Part shown: positions 8,278 through 17,961 of the stretch, piece after piece
Numbering within the stretch: position 1 is the stretch's first letter
Layout: every line of letters begins with the position of its first letter
Made by a program: the position numbers and the translations under genes
Notes under the pieces: model-generated
The model's input: only the letters and a program-made list of their open reading frames with translations
The model's database searches: none
Told to the model about the DNA's origin: nothing
From: Rhodopirellula bahusiensis
Lineage (GTDB): Bacteria; Planctomycetota; Planctomycetia; Pirellulales; Pirellulaceae
Reading direction: 5' to 3'
Assembly: GCF_002727185.1 (NCBI RefSeq)
Contig: NZ_NIZW01000014.1
Span: 160,841-224,840 of the forward strand
Length of the DNA stretch: 64,000 nt

Positions 8278-9750
8278 ATGCAATTTTTTAACCACATCCT
8301 TGTCATTGAGGACGACCTCGATGCGGCCGAGTCTTTGTCCGACGTGTTATCAATCGAAGGATTCGAAGTCACGATCGTGGCGAGCGTTCATGAGGCGTTG
8401 GAAGTTCTCGGGAAAAAACGATTCGGGTTGATTCTGACCGACCGGCGTCTTCCAGACGGATTGATCGAGGATCGAGTGCAAGATCTGCTTGCCGCGAGCG
8501 CGAAAACTCCGGTGATTGTGGTGACGGGTTACAGCGATCTGCAGGCGGCCATCAAAGCCTTTCGGCAGGGGATTTCGGACTATGTTATCAAGCCAATCAT
8601 TCCTGAAGATCTGATCCAAACCGTGCGTCGGATCCTTGATCGTCGTGTCCTAAAGCAGGAGCTGGTTAAGGAGCACGCCTTTGCTGAGCGACTTCAGTCC
8701 ACCGCCGAAGCCATTATCCTGGTTTTGGATTTCAATGGCCAAGTCGTTCATTTCAACCGGTTCTTGACGGAGTTGACTGGTTGGACACAAGATGACCTCA
8801 TAGGAGAGAACTGGTTTGAAAAATGTATCTTCACCGATGATCTTGATCGGCTCAGTCAGATCTTCGAGACCACCGCGAGACTGGAATCTTCGCGAGGTGT
8901 CACCAACCGGATTCGCTGTAAAAACGGCGAGGCTCGCGAATTCCGTTGGTCCAATTCCAAGTTGAATGATGACGAAGGTTGCCCGCAGTTTGTTTTGTCG
9001 ATCGGCATTGATGTGTCGGACCTAGCGGAAGCCACACAACGTGCTGTTCGCGCCGAGCGTTTGGCAGCAATTGGGGAAACCGTCGCTGCACTAGCACATG
9101 AAAGCCGGAATGCGATTCAGCGAATCAAGGCGGCGTCCGAGGTCCTGGCAATGGACATTCGCAACGACTCGGATTCAGAAGAAGAATTGTCTGCCATTCA
9201 GCGAGCCGCCTCTGATCTAGCGACATTGCTGGAAAGTGTTCGGGCCTTTGCGGCGCCAATTCATACCAAGCTCGAACGTGTCGACTTGGAGTACATCTGG
9301 CAGCGAGCATGGAATGACTTGGAATCCAAATGGCGACTCCGCGATGCAAAGTTGATCGAAATGGCGTCCACGTGCGAGCATGAGGTCGAAGTCGATGTCT
9401 GCCGGATGGAACAAGTCTTCCGCAATTTGTTCACCAACGCTTTGGAGGCAACGGATGGATCCGTTCGAATCGAAATGGATTGCAGTTGTGACGAAAGACA
9501 AGTTCATGTTCGCATCAAGGACAACGGTCCCGGTTTGACCGAAGAGCAAGCGAACCACATGTTTGAGCCGTTCTACACCACGAAGCCCACCGGGACGGGG
9601 CTGGGGATGCCGATCTGCCAACGAATCATTGAAGCTCATGGAGGCACGATCATGGCAGAATCATTTGAGACCGGAACGAAAGTTTCGATCTGCGTTCCGC
9701 GAGAAAAGACGGCGTCGCTGATGGGGCTTCCTGAAGTTTCGCTGGCCTGA
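8278..9750 (+). CDS. Hybrid sensor histidine kinase (REC-PAS-HisKA-HATPase)
   Basis: The ATG at 8278 (MQFFNHILVIEDD) is preferred over a TTG at 8221, because the receiver domain starts at once. The 490-residue protein has an N-terminal receiver (about 1-120, Asp in LILTDRRLPDG), a PAS domain (about 130-255), a phospho-acceptor helix ALAHESRNAIQRI near 274, and an ATPase domain with NLFTNALEA, DNGPGL and GTGLGMPI. There is no membrane segment, so it is a cytoplasmic NtrB-like kinase. It is divergent from the sigma54 activator gene and is its likely partner. Confidence 0.9.
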   Translation: MQFFNHILVIEDDLDAAESLSDVLSIEGFEVTIVASVHEALEVLGKKRFGLILTDRRLPDGLIEDRVQDLLAASAKTPVIVVTGYSDLQAAIKAFRQGISDYVIKPIIPEDLIQTVRRILDRRVLKQELVKEHAFAERLQSTAEAIILVLDFNGQVVHFNRFLTELTGWTQDDLIGENWFEKCIFTDDLDRLSQIFETTARLESSRGVTNRIRCKNGEAREFRWSNSKLNDDEGCPQFVLSIGIDVSDLAEATQRAVRAERLAAIGETVAALAHESRNAIQRIKAASEVLAMDIRNDSDSEEELSAIQRAASDLATLLESVRAFAAPIHTKLERVDLEYIWQRAWNDLESKWRLRDAKLIEMASTCEHEVEVDVCRMEQVFRNLFTNALEATDGSVRIEMDCSCDERQVHVRIKDNGPGLTEEQANHMFEPFYTTKPTGTGLGMPICQRIIEAHGGTIMAESFETGTKVSICVPREKTASLMGLPEVSLA

Positions 9751-9820
9751 TTTTTCCGCGAGTATCGCAGGAACGGCTGCTGCCTCAATCAAGCTTCGAT
9801 TGACAACGCGAAACGCCGGT

Positions 9821-10159
9821 TCACGCTTTTCGGACGAATTCCGACTTCAGGCCCATCGCACCGATGCCGTCGATCTTGCAATCGATGTCGTGGTCGCCAT
9901 CGACCAAGCGGATGTTCTTGACTTTGGTGCCCACTTTGACCGTCTGCCCGGCACCTTTGACTTTCAAGTCCTTGATGACAACCACCGTGTCGCCATTTTC
10001 GAGTGCGTTCCCGTTGGCGTCGCGAATGACGTTTGCTTCCGCCGCGGCCTCGGCCTCAGCTGGCGACCATTCATGCCCGCAGCTGGGACAAACCAAAAGG
10101 ATGCCATCTTCATAGGTGAATTCGCCGGCACACTCGGGGCAATTTGGCAGGTCACTCAT
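9821..10159 (-). CDS. yjdM: YjdM/PhnA zinc-ribbon protein
   Basis: The 112-residue protein has an N-terminal zinc ribbon, CPECAGEFTYEDGILLVCPSC, and the conserved YjdM core GDTVVVIKDLKVKG and VGTKVKNIRLV, ending in the DIDCKIDGIGAMGLKSEFV strand pair. Full length for the family. The old name PhnA reflects linkage to phosphonate genes, but no phosphonate pathway is visible here, so its role is open. It converges on the sensor kinase ending at 9750. Confidence 0.92.
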   Translation of the reverse strand: MSDLPNCPECAGEFTYEDGILLVCPSCGHEWSPAEAEAAAEANVIRDANGNALENGDTVVVIKDLKVKGAGQTVKVGTKVKNIRLVDGDHDIDCKIDGIGAMGLKSEFVRKA

Positions 10160-10395
10160 TCGAAAAAGTTAGTTTGATGGGATCGGATAGGATGAAACGC
10201 CATTATCGCAGGTTGAGCGGATGCGCGTAGTGGACGTTGCCTTTTGAATGCATTCTATCGTCTACCCTCTCCATTTCTTATGAGGGAGCACCAATAGCCC
10301 GATGGAACTTCCCGGGACCCAGTGGTGTCAGAAGAAGACGACTCTGCATGGAGGATGTCGTTGAAAAGTCCGCTTTATGATTGGCCTCGCAATTC

Positions 10396-11640
10396 ATGAA
10401 TGTTTCGTGTCCCGGTTGTCAGCGCACCCTCAAAGTCTCGGATCAGGCAGCAGGAAAGCGTCTGAGGTGCCCTCATTGCCAAACGCAATTTCGCTTGCCT
10501 TCCCCGAAGCCTGTTGTTGCGAGCCAACCTGTAGCGGCAAAAGCGGCCGTTCGTCCGGCGGCATCCACCCGAAAGCCCACGCGGCCCGCCGGTGCATCCT
10601 CGTCGCGGGCGGTGACTCGAACGCTACCTCAGCAACCCGCCACGGTGCGATCCTTCGCGGGGACGAATGGCGCGGGAGGTTCCGGGGTCGCTCGCCCAAT
10701 CAATCGACACGGGAAGAAGAGCCAAAACGGCGTGTTGGCCTGGGTGAAGACGCATAAGTTTCATGTCGTGGTCGCTTCATTCGCCATTCTGAATCTCTGC
10801 CTCAGTTTGCTTGCACCGTGGCCGATGTTCATCGTCGGGATCTTTGAGGTCGTATTGGGAGCAATCGCGATTGGGCTGTTGTTCCTGCCTCGGTTGCATG
10901 TTCTGAAACGGGTTTTTGGCGAATTGGGCAGTACCTTCGTCAGTGCGGCCGCCGGTTTGGGAACGACAGGAGTGCTCTGCATTGCCGGGGTCGTGCTGCT
11001 TAAAGTAGGCATGCGACTCAATCGCAGCGGTGCGGCCGCGAATTTGGACTTCAGTGGATTGCAGGGTGGTGGCACCGCGGTGCTCATGCAGGTGGCATTC
11101 ATTTTCCTGGTTGGGATCGTCATGATCTCACTGTGGTACTGGATCGGAATCGCGCGAGCCTTGGCCGTGACCTACGTCGCTCAAGCCGCTTTCATGGCAG
11201 TGATTGTTTTTGCCACTGTTCTATCGGCACCTCCCATTCCCAATGCCAGTTGGCACGAGCAGGACGTCTCCAATGAGTTCCCCAGTCCTGTTGGACCGCG
11301 CGGGCATGCTCATCCGCTTCCCTATGGTCACCCGGGGAATTTATCTACACCAGATGTGTTTCGTTCGGTCAATCCCTTCGGGGTGCCGGCGGAGGAAGCG
11401 GTTCGAGTTTTGATCGAATTCTCAGAAGGCCGGGACGCGGAATCCATGCGGTTCAAAATCGTTTCCGCACTGAAGGGTCGGCAATGGAGGGTACGTGCAT
11501 TCGATGGCGAGCTCGTCGTTTGGATTCGGACGACTCAGTCTTTCGAAGAGGTGCAAGATGCAATGGAAAGCATCGAACAGATCGAAATATTGGACTCATC
11601 TGAATCTGACCGATCGTTCCGCGTTCGGAAAGCATCTTGA
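10396..11640 (+). CDS. Zinc-ribbon multi-helix membrane protein of unknown function
   Basis: The start chosen is the ATG at 10396 (MNVSCPGCQ), not the TTG at 10381. The first 40 residues form an MJ0042-type zinc ribbon with CPGC and CPHC pairs. A Pro/Ala/Thr-rich linker follows to about residue 115. Then come five or six hydrophobic helices (about 120-290), and a soluble C-terminal region of about 100 residues that may resemble a ferredoxin-like fold. This ribbon-linker-membrane layout is frequent in Planctomycetes, and no enzymatic motif is seen. Confidence 0.75.
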   Translation: MNVSCPGCQRTLKVSDQAAGKRLRCPHCQTQFRLPSPKPVVASQPVAAKAAVRPAASTRKPTRPAGASSSRAVTRTLPQQPATVRSFAGTNGAGGSGVARPINRHGKKSQNGVLAWVKTHKFHVVVASFAILNLCLSLLAPWPMFIVGIFEVVLGAIAIGLLFLPRLHVLKRVFGELGSTFVSAAAGLGTTGVLCIAGVVLLKVGMRLNRSGAAANLDFSGLQGGGTAVLMQVAFIFLVGIVMISLWYWIGIARALAVTYVAQAAFMAVIVFATVLSAPPIPNASWHEQDVSNEFPSPVGPRGHAHPLPYGHPGNLSTPDVFRSVNPFGVPAEEAVRVLIEFSEGRDAESMRFKIVSALKGRQWRVRAFDGELVVWIRTTQSFEEVQDAMESIEQIEILDSSESDRSFRVRKAS

Positions 11641-11746
11641 GGAAATTGTGTGTCCGACTTCTCAGACATTGAAAGCGTTTGGCAGACGAATTGTATGGAG
11701 CGACCGCTGAACGCAAGCTGATCTACATCGCGGTGGAGAGTTGCGT

Positions 11747-11768
11747 GTGCGCCATGTCGATGGCGCAC
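11747..11768. terminator. GTGCGCCAT hairpin downstream of the zinc-ribbon gene
   Basis: A 9-bp perfect stem with a GTCG loop, 107 bases after the stop at 11640. There is no T tract, so it could be a terminator or a remnant of another element. Confidence 0.35.
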
Positions 11769-11868
11769 CCCAGGAGCCCGCAATCCAATTCGAACGAGAC
11801 GCAGTCGCATTTCTAACGTTGATCGTGGGAATTGGTATCATCGCGGAGAACGCGAAGACCAAAAATGA

Positions 11869-12105
11869 TCACGATCGCACTTTTGCGATCCTCACCTTGT
11901 GGATCGCCATCTTGGTGTGACGAGCCAACCGTTCGTCCATCAGGCATTTGAAGTGAGGCGACAAGAGTTGGATGACGACAAATGACATTCCCGTATCGGG
12001 AGGCATGTGATCGAAGAATTCTTCAATGGGGCCCGACGCCGGCGGAAGCTCCAATGTCGATCACAAGCACTGGATTGTTGCTGGGGGTGCCCGTGATGTG
12101 TCTCA
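11869..12105 (-). pseudogene. Decayed fragment of a CheB-type methylesterase (CheB-CheR hybrid family)
   Basis: Two minus-strand frames carry adjoining pieces of a CheB catalytic domain. From about 12105 to 12030 one frame reads PVLVIDIGASAG, the CheB active-site Ser motif. A frameshift then moves the match to another frame (12054 to 11872), with IEEFFDHMPPDTGMSFVVIQ and a downstream LARHTKMAIHKV. The usual catalytic His region IQHLSP reads IQLLSP. The sequence then stops at 11869 after about 60 residues of a domain of about 180. The nearby sensor-kinase/Rcp1-like pair suggests this was part of a larger signalling locus. The rest of the 11641-12185 gap shows only the hairpin. Confidence 0.7.
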
Positions 12106-12185
12106 GTAGACGTGTTCAATTAGGAGTGCGACCAACGGAATGCTCCGGCATTCGTGTGTTGTTGGCGATTTCTGCTGACGTTGAT

Positions 12186-12626
12186 CTATTTCTTCGGTAG
12201 CTTGACTACGTTGACCCAGAATTCCTGGACGCTTTGAATCACCTCAAAGAATTGGACAATGTCGACTGGTTTGACGATGTAATTGTTGGCGGCCAGCCCG
12301 TATGATTCGTGGATGTCACGTTCTTGACTGGACGTAGTTAAAACGACCACCGGAATCGCCTTGATCAGATCGTCGGATCGGATTTCTTTGAGAACCGTTC
12401 GACCGTCCATTCGAGGCATGTTGAGATCGAGAAGGATCAAATCGGGGCGAACTGCATCTTTGTACTCGCCCTCCTTGCGAAGGAATCGTAGCACCTCTTC
12501 ACCGTCCCAAACATGATAGATGTTGTTGTGGATCTTACCTTGTTGCAATGCATCAATGGTTAGTTCTGCATCGGTTTCGCTATCTTCGGCCAGCAGGATG
12601 TCGATGGGTTTCTCTTGGTTTGGCAT
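12186..12626 (-). CDS. Rcp1-like single-domain response regulator
   Basis: The ATG at 12626 gives MPNQEKPIDILLAEDSETDA, a 146-residue stand-alone receiver. It has the acidic pocket AEDSETD, phospho-acceptor Asp in LILLDLNMPRMDG, switch Thr in VVLTTSSQ and Lys in IVKPVD. It belongs to the Rcp1 type that pairs with phytochrome-like or PAS kinases using a DLQEPLR H-box. Its start lies inside the 3' end of the upstream kinase gene (47-base overlap), so the two are translationally linked partners. It has no DNA-binding output. Confidence 0.9.
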   Translation of the reverse strand: MPNQEKPIDILLAEDSETDAELTIDALQQGKIHNNIYHVWDGEEVLRFLRKEGEYKDAVRPDLILLDLNMPRMDGRTVLKEIRSDDLIKAIPVVVLTTSSQERDIHESYGLAANNYIVKPVDIVQFFEVIQSVQEFWVNVVKLPKK

Positions 12627-14328
12627 GTTGAGCTTCCTGAGCGGATGATTCGGTTTTGGTAGCGATAGGGAGGGAGACACGGAAGGTTGCGCCCTCGCCT
12701 TGTTCTGAAAGAAGCGAGATGGTTCCGTGGTGACGCTCCACGATTCGTTTGCAAAGGGCCAGGCCAATGCCAGTGCCCGGGATTTGTTCTCGACGATGCA
12801 AACGTTTGAACAACTCAAAGACTTGAGCGTGGTGACTTTTCGAAATTCCGATTCCTTGATCTGCGACAGTGATGTTGAGTCGAGATCCATCGGATCGGGA
12901 GTCAATGTTGATCTTGGCTGTTTGCCCTGCTTTGCGGAACTTGATGGCGTTGCTGATTAGGTTCTGAAACAGTTCGACTAAGAAACCTTCGTGACCGTGG
13001 ACAGTACCGAGCTCTCCGATCTGGATCTCGGGTTCGGTTTCTTGGATCGTTTGCGAAAGATTCTGAAGTGCGGTTCGCACGCAGTCGTTGAGATCAATCT
13101 CTGCAAATTCCAGTTCGGATTGACCCACTCGCGAAAGCGTCAAAATATCGTCGATGAGCGTTTTCATTCGACCAACGCCCTCCACGATGTGCCTCAGGTA
13201 GCCTTGTCCTTTTTCGTCGAGCGAGTTGGTGTGCCGTTGCTGGAGAAGTTGACTGAATCCAGTGATCGCTCGCAGGGGTTCTTGAAGGTCGTGCGATGCT
13301 GCGAAGGCGAAGCGTTGGAGTTCCTGATTGCTTTCTTGAAGCTCGTGTTCATATTTCTTGCTGTCTTCAATGTTGAAGATGGTTCCTGCTGTTCGGATCG
13401 GGGTTCCGTCGTGATCAAACAGCGTGTGGGCATGCGTTCGAAACCATCTATAGCGATCTTTGTTGTCGAGCATGCGAAATTCCACGCTAAAAGGTTTGCG
13501 CGTTTGCTGCTGGTTCGCCAGCCTTTCTTCGAAAACCGCCATGTCATCGGCGTGAATTCGATCACGGCTGGCTTTTATGTTTTCGGGGAACGAATCCGTG
13601 TCATTCCCCGCGAACCCCAGCATTTCTCTGAATTTCGGTGCGTACTGGACCTCATCGGTTTGGCGATTCCAGTTCCAAATTCCGCCGCTTTGACCGAGCA
13701 GTTCGATGTAAACAACTTGGTTTTGTAGGTTCTTAATGTGTTGGCGGACGTTCAAGGTCGCCAGCGTGATCGCAGTGCCCAGACCGAGGACGACGTTGAG
13801 GATCATCAGCATCCGAGTGAGTCGTTCTAGGCGGCCAGCTTCAGCTCGATAGGCTCCATTGAGCGAATCGACAGCTGTTTGCAGTTCGTTCAAAGTGGGC
13901 GCATCATCAAAGCGAACTGCATCGTCGATTTCACGCGCGGACGCGTTATTGCTGGCCATTTCATGAACAATTTGCAGTTGATCGGAATACTCCGCGACCA
14001 TGCGCCGAGTTTCCGGTAGTGGCCTGCCTTGGATGGGGCCCTGGTCAATCTGCTCCAATTCGAGAATCAGCCCAAACGCAGTTTCAGCGTTCTGGATCGC
14101 GTCTTCGTAGTACTGGGACTCGGTCGGACGAAGGACATAGTTTTTGAAGTTGTGAATGAGCCCGCCGTATCCAATTTCACGTTCCAGCCGTTCGGTCGTG
14201 TCAATCGCTCGTGCTGCATTCTCGTTGACGTGCTGGCGTTGTTGATCGGCCGAAATCATGAACCAACTGATGACGGTTACGGCAGCAATGCATAAGCCAA
14301 TGCATAGAACGAGCGTGGAAGTACGCAT
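12580..14328 (-). CDS. Membrane sensor histidine kinase with PAS domain
   Basis: The 582-residue protein begins with a membrane helix (about 5-27). A periplasmic all-helical sensor of about 130 residues, probably CHASE3-like, follows, then a second helix (about 168-190), a PAS/PAC segment (about 205-325), and the HisKA box AASHDLQEPLRAITGFS. The ATPase domain has NLISNAIKF, DQGIGIS and GTGIGLALCKRIV. It likely phosphorylates the Rcp1-like regulator encoded by the overlapping downstream gene. The stimulus is not evident. Confidence 0.88.
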   Translation of the reverse strand: MRTSTLVLCIGLCIAAVTVISWFMISADQQRQHVNENAARAIDTTERLEREIGYGGLIHNFKNYVLRPTESQYYEDAIQNAETAFGLILELEQIDQGPIQGRPLPETRRMVAEYSDQLQIVHEMASNNASAREIDDAVRFDDAPTLNELQTAVDSLNGAYRAEAGRLERLTRMLMILNVVLGLGTAITLATLNVRQHIKNLQNQVVYIELLGQSGGIWNWNRQTDEVQYAPKFREMLGFAGNDTDSFPENIKASRDRIHADDMAVFEERLANQQQTRKPFSVEFRMLDNKDRYRWFRTHAHTLFDHDGTPIRTAGTIFNIEDSKKYEHELQESNQELQRFAFAASHDLQEPLRAITGFSQLLQQRHTNSLDEKGQGYLRHIVEGVGRMKTLIDDILTLSRVGQSELEFAEIDLNDCVRTALQNLSQTIQETEPEIQIGELGTVHGHEGFLVELFQNLISNAIKFRKAGQTAKINIDSRSDGSRLNITVADQGIGISKSHHAQVFELFKRLHRREQIPGTGIGLALCKRIVERHHGTISLLSEQGEGATFRVSLPIATKTESSAQEAQHAKPRETHRHPAGRR

Positions 14329-14749
14329 TGAGATTTCTTTTGCGTGTTGTTTGTGCCGAACAGTGGCATTTTGCTGCTAATTGCGGGGAAACGCAAGGGA
14401 TTGTTGCAGACGCGACAGCGGACATCGTTCGTGTACTTGGTTGCTTTCATGCCGGGGCATGATTCACCTGCACGCGATTCCTGATACAGATGCGCAAATT
14501 TCGCGCAATGCTAAAGCTGGCAACGTCCAGCGTGCCGACTTGTTTCGGCCGTTCCGATATCCACCTGGGCTTGGGGGCAAGGAAATTCCAACGAGAATGT
14601 CGCCAAATGGGCTGTTGATGGTTGGCTTTGCGTCAGGAGTCTATGCGGATTACGTATGTTTGGCGACCCTTGCAGTTGCGGTTGGCTGCAGCTTGGGGCC
14701 AGGTGCAGGGAGTTGGTCATCTCGTTTGGGAAAATCGCAGTGGGGCTGG
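14329..14749. other. Intergenic region, no gene recognised
   Basis: 421 bases between the kinase start and the end of the flavin oxidoreductase gene. Plus-strand open frames here run on as shadows of the neighbouring genes. No repeat or clear promoter was identified. Confidence 0.5.
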
Positions 14750-16273
14750 TCAGCGACCGACGTTCCATCGCATCAATGCGTTCAACATGGTCTTGTTGAA
14801 AGAAGTCAGGCGAGTGCGGTTGTATTGATCGCCAAGCTTGCGGATCGCCTCGGCTTGTGTCGGATAAGGATGGATCGCGTTGGCGATCGCACCCAGCCCC
14901 ACGTTGTTGTTCATTGCAATGGTGATTTCCGAGATCATGTCGCCGGCGTTTTTGGCGACGATCGTCGCGCCAATGATTTTGTCAGTGCCCTTTTTCGTGT
15001 GAATCCTGACGAATCCCTCTTCGTCGCCCTCGAGGATGGCCCGATCAACTTCGTCGAAGTGTTGGATGTACGTGTCGATATCGATGCCCGCGTCCTTGGC
15101 GTCTTGTTCGTACATGCCGACATGAGCAATCTCAGGGCTGGTGTAGGTTGCCCAAGGGATGATCAGGTCGCTTGCTTTCTTCTTCCCAAATGGCCCGATC
15201 GCGAAAAGCGAATTCTGAATCACAATCCGAGCCAAGAAGTCCGCCACGTGAGTGAATTGATACTTGGATGCAACGTCGCCCGCCGCGAAAATGTTGGGGT
15301 TGGTGGTTTGAAGGTTGTCGTTGACATCCACACCGTTCTTGTCAAATTTGACTCCAACGGCATCGAGGTTGAGCTTCTCCACGTTCGGTGCCCGTCCCAC
15401 GGCGACGAGCAACTGATCGACCGGTTGGTCGTAGTGCTGGCCATGTGAGTCGACCGTCAAACGGATTCCACCATCGTTTTTGATTTCGAGATCGTGCCCA
15501 CAACAAAGCAACTGAACACCATCCGCCAGCATCGCTTTTTGAACGATGTCAGCGGCTTCGCGATCTTCTTTGGGGAGAATTCCATGCTGGGACTCAATCA
15601 GGAAGACTTCCGATCCTAGCTGGGCAAACGATTGAGCCATCTCACAGCCAATCGGTCCGGCCCCAATGATTCCAATTCGTTTTGGAAGTTCGGTCAGCGA
15701 GAAAAAGGATTCGTTGGTTAGGTAGTCGACTTGGTCCAGACCCTTGATCGGTGGAGCGGCGGCGCGGGCTCCCGTTGCGATCACCGCTCTTTTGAATGGA
15801 AGGCGTGTTCCCGCGACATCGATTGTTTGCGAGTCCAGAAAGCTGGCCTGTCCGAAGTAGACGTCGACGCCGAGATCTTGGAAGCGTTTGGCAGAGTCAT
15901 TGTGACTGATCTTCGCACGTAGCTCTCGCATGCGACTCATCACGCCATCGAAATCGACTTCAACACCATCGGGCACGTTGACCGAAAAGTCCGACGCGTT
16001 TTTGACGGTCGCTGCGACGCGCGCGGCGCTGATGACGCCCTTGGATGGAACACATCCGACGTTCAGGCAATCGCCTCCCATTAAGTCTCGTTCAATGATC
16101 GCGACCCGGGCGCCCAACCCGGCCGCTCCCGCTGCGGTGACCAAGCCAGCTGTTCCGGCTCCGATGACGACCAAATGATATGGTTGGTCGGGAGTTGGGT
16201 TTTTCCAGTTGGTTGGGTGGACGTTGGCTTCCAGTTGTTGGTTGTGTTCATCACGGGGAAGCAGAGCGTTCAT
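14750..16273 (-). CDS. FAD-dependent pyridine nucleotide-disulfide oxidoreductase (MerA/Lpd-like)
   Basis: The 507-residue class I flavoprotein has the FAD motif VVIGAGTAGLVTA near residue 35, the redox-active disulfide GGDCLNVGCVPSK, the NAD(P) motif IGIIGAGPIGCE, the second FAD motif NIFAAGDVA, and the dimer-interface HPYPTQAEA. It lacks the N-terminal metal-binding domain and the C-terminal Cys pair of mercuric reductase, so mercury reduction is unlikely. It follows the TVP38-DUF547 gene by 62 bases. This pairing, sometimes a fusion, is known in other bacteria. The substrate is unknown. Confidence 0.88.
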   Translation of the reverse strand: MNALLPRDEHNQQLEANVHPTNWKNPTPDQPYHLVVIGAGTAGLVTAAGAAGLGARVAIIERDLMGGDCLNVGCVPSKGVISAARVAATVKNASDFSVNVPDGVEVDFDGVMSRMRELRAKISHNDSAKRFQDLGVDVYFGQASFLDSQTIDVAGTRLPFKRAVIATGARAAAPPIKGLDQVDYLTNESFFSLTELPKRIGIIGAGPIGCEMAQSFAQLGSEVFLIESQHGILPKEDREAADIVQKAMLADGVQLLCCGHDLEIKNDGGIRLTVDSHGQHYDQPVDQLLVAVGRAPNVEKLNLDAVGVKFDKNGVDVNDNLQTTNPNIFAAGDVASKYQFTHVADFLARIVIQNSLFAIGPFGKKKASDLIIPWATYTSPEIAHVGMYEQDAKDAGIDIDTYIQHFDEVDRAILEGDEEGFVRIHTKKGTDKIIGATIVAKNAGDMISEITIAMNNNVGLGAIANAIHPYPTQAEAIRKLGDQYNRTRLTSFNKTMLNALMRWNVGR

Positions 16274-16335
16274 GGGGGAGCCAGATCGGAGAGAAGAGCT
16301 TCGGAGTAGGAGCGTGGTCGTTTGATCGAGTCGAT

Positions 16336-17952
16336 CTATCGAGGTTGTCGATTCAGGTTCGAGTTGAGTGACCAGTCGTATGGCAACCAGGTGATGGTCG
16401 GCGTTTGATCGGAATCGATGGAACGCTGCAACGGTTGTGAATAAGAGGCCGCGAAACGCGGGATGGATTCAGCCGCCTGCGTGAAGTCGTCGCCGTACCA
16501 GTCATAGAGTTTGGTCAAGCGGAGTTCGTTGTCGCCATTGAGATACTCAAACCAAGTGGCATGGTCATGGACAATCTGGGTTTGATCCTCCAGTTGTTCG
16601 TCCAGGCGATCTGCGTCGTAGGCTTCGCGTCTGAGCGGCGGGCATCCGACCGCGGCACACACCAATGCGAAGTGAATGCGTGGTTCTTTGAAGTGTGGTC
16701 GGATTTGTTCATGTTCGATCTGGTTGAGGCTCCATGTGTTGCCGCCGATGTTCCATCGAACGGCGTCCCAGCGATCGGCGGCGGGAATGTCTTTGATGGA
16801 CTGGACGGGGTAGTGATCCAAGATCAATTTCAATGTCGATGCGTTGTAGCCATTGAGGAGCAAGGCAAGCTTTTCGTCGCGGCCGAGCTTGTCCCAAGGT
16901 GCGGAAGCAACGACGCTCAAGTACCGGTCAAGCTTTCCGGTGTCGTCTCGCAAGGCTTCGTAGTTCACCCAGCCGCCTTCTTGAACGTGCGACGCCAGTA
17001 GCTCGCTTAGCAACGAATGATCGATTGAGGGTCCGGCGGGATTGACGTCATGAGATTCGGTTGACTCGACCGCCGGTGGACCGAACCAGCCCGTCACTGT
17101 TTGTTTGATTCGTTCGGAGTTCATCGACACGTAGGTGGCGAACAAGACCGATGCCAAGGCGAGACCCGCCAGAGCGAACGTACGGCGGGTGTTAGGATCT
17201 TCAGTTGGTTTGGGCTCGTTCAGTGTCTCTGTATCGTCGCGCTGATCCTGGTCGACTTGTTCGTTCAGTTTGCGACTGGCCAAGCGAGTGACATAAATGG
17301 TGACCGCAATGGTTGCCAACAATCCGACGGCGAGCATCGCCCATTCCGCAGGTGTGCGTTCGCGGTCAGCACTGACCGCTGCTCCCGTGATGTGCCCCAA
17401 GTAGACGTACAGAAACGTGGCAGGCAGCATCGCCAGCCAACTGGTGAAAACGTATGGCCAGAAACGAATCGGAGTCAGGCCGTACAAGTAGTTTTGTAAG
17501 TTGAAAGGCAAAGCCGGTGACAATCGAAGCAGCCCAACGATCTTCCACCCGCCTTCTTCGATCGCTCGATCAATGGCGGCGAAGCGACGGTTGTCTTCGG
17601 CGAGCTTGGCAACTTTCTCTCGGGCCACATACCGAGAGATCAAAAACGCCAATGCGGCTCCCACGGTGGAACCAATTGAAACCACGATGGTTCCGACAGC
17701 CAATCCAAAAATGGCTCCCGCGGCAAGCGTCAAGATGGTGCCAGGCACAAACAGAATTGTCGCCACGATGTACAGCAGCACGAGAACGATTGGGCCCCAC
17801 CAACCCAGGCCTCCGATCCATTCGTTCATTGCCGATGTGACAAGGTTGATCGGAAGCGTGCGGAAGATCACCAGCACCGCGATCAGGATTGCCGCGACGG
17901 ATCCCCACCGGATGAACTGGTTGAGTTTCGCGATGGAGGTCTCGGTGGGCAT
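16336..17952 (-). CDS. TVP38/TMEM64 membrane domain fused to a DUF547 domain
   Basis: The 538-residue protein has an N-terminal TVP38/TMEM64 (SNARE-associated/DedA-like) domain of about 225 residues. It shows FVPGTILTLAAGAIFGL, GSTVGAALAFLISRYVARE and LRLSPALPFNLQNYLYGLT. A linker with one more helix near residue 265 leads to a periplasmic DUF547 domain (about 310-510) with WVNYEALRDD, LALLLNGYNASTLKLIL and HFALVCAAVGCPPLRREAY. DedA-like proteins handle lipids or protons at the membrane; DUF547 is uncharacterised. The gene lies upstream of the flavin oxidoreductase in one operon. Confidence 0.88.
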   Translation of the reverse strand: MPTETSIAKLNQFIRWGSVAAILIAVLVIFRTLPINLVTSAMNEWIGGLGWWGPIVLVLLYIVATILFVPGTILTLAAGAIFGLAVGTIVVSIGSTVGAALAFLISRYVAREKVAKLAEDNRRFAAIDRAIEEGGWKIVGLLRLSPALPFNLQNYLYGLTPIRFWPYVFTSWLAMLPATFLYVYLGHITGAAVSADRERTPAEWAMLAVGLLATIAVTIYVTRLASRKLNEQVDQDQRDDTETLNEPKPTEDPNTRRTFALAGLALASVLFATYVSMNSERIKQTVTGWFGPPAVESTESHDVNPAGPSIDHSLLSELLASHVQEGGWVNYEALRDDTGKLDRYLSVVASAPWDKLGRDEKLALLLNGYNASTLKLILDHYPVQSIKDIPAADRWDAVRWNIGGNTWSLNQIEHEQIRPHFKEPRIHFALVCAAVGCPPLRREAYDADRLDEQLEDQTQIVHDHATWFEYLNGDNELRLTKLYDWYGDDFTQAAESIPRFAASYSQPLQRSIDSDQTPTITWLPYDWSLNSNLNRQPR

Positions 17953-17961
17953 GGTGTTGTC

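Noticed and set aside
14381..15448. 355-residue plus-strand open frame
   Set aside because: It lies mostly opposite the well-supported flavin oxidoreductase gene and shows no domain.
14750..16273. Mercuric reductase
   Set aside because: The N-terminal HMA domain and C-terminal Cys pair needed for Hg(II) are absent, and no other mer gene is near.
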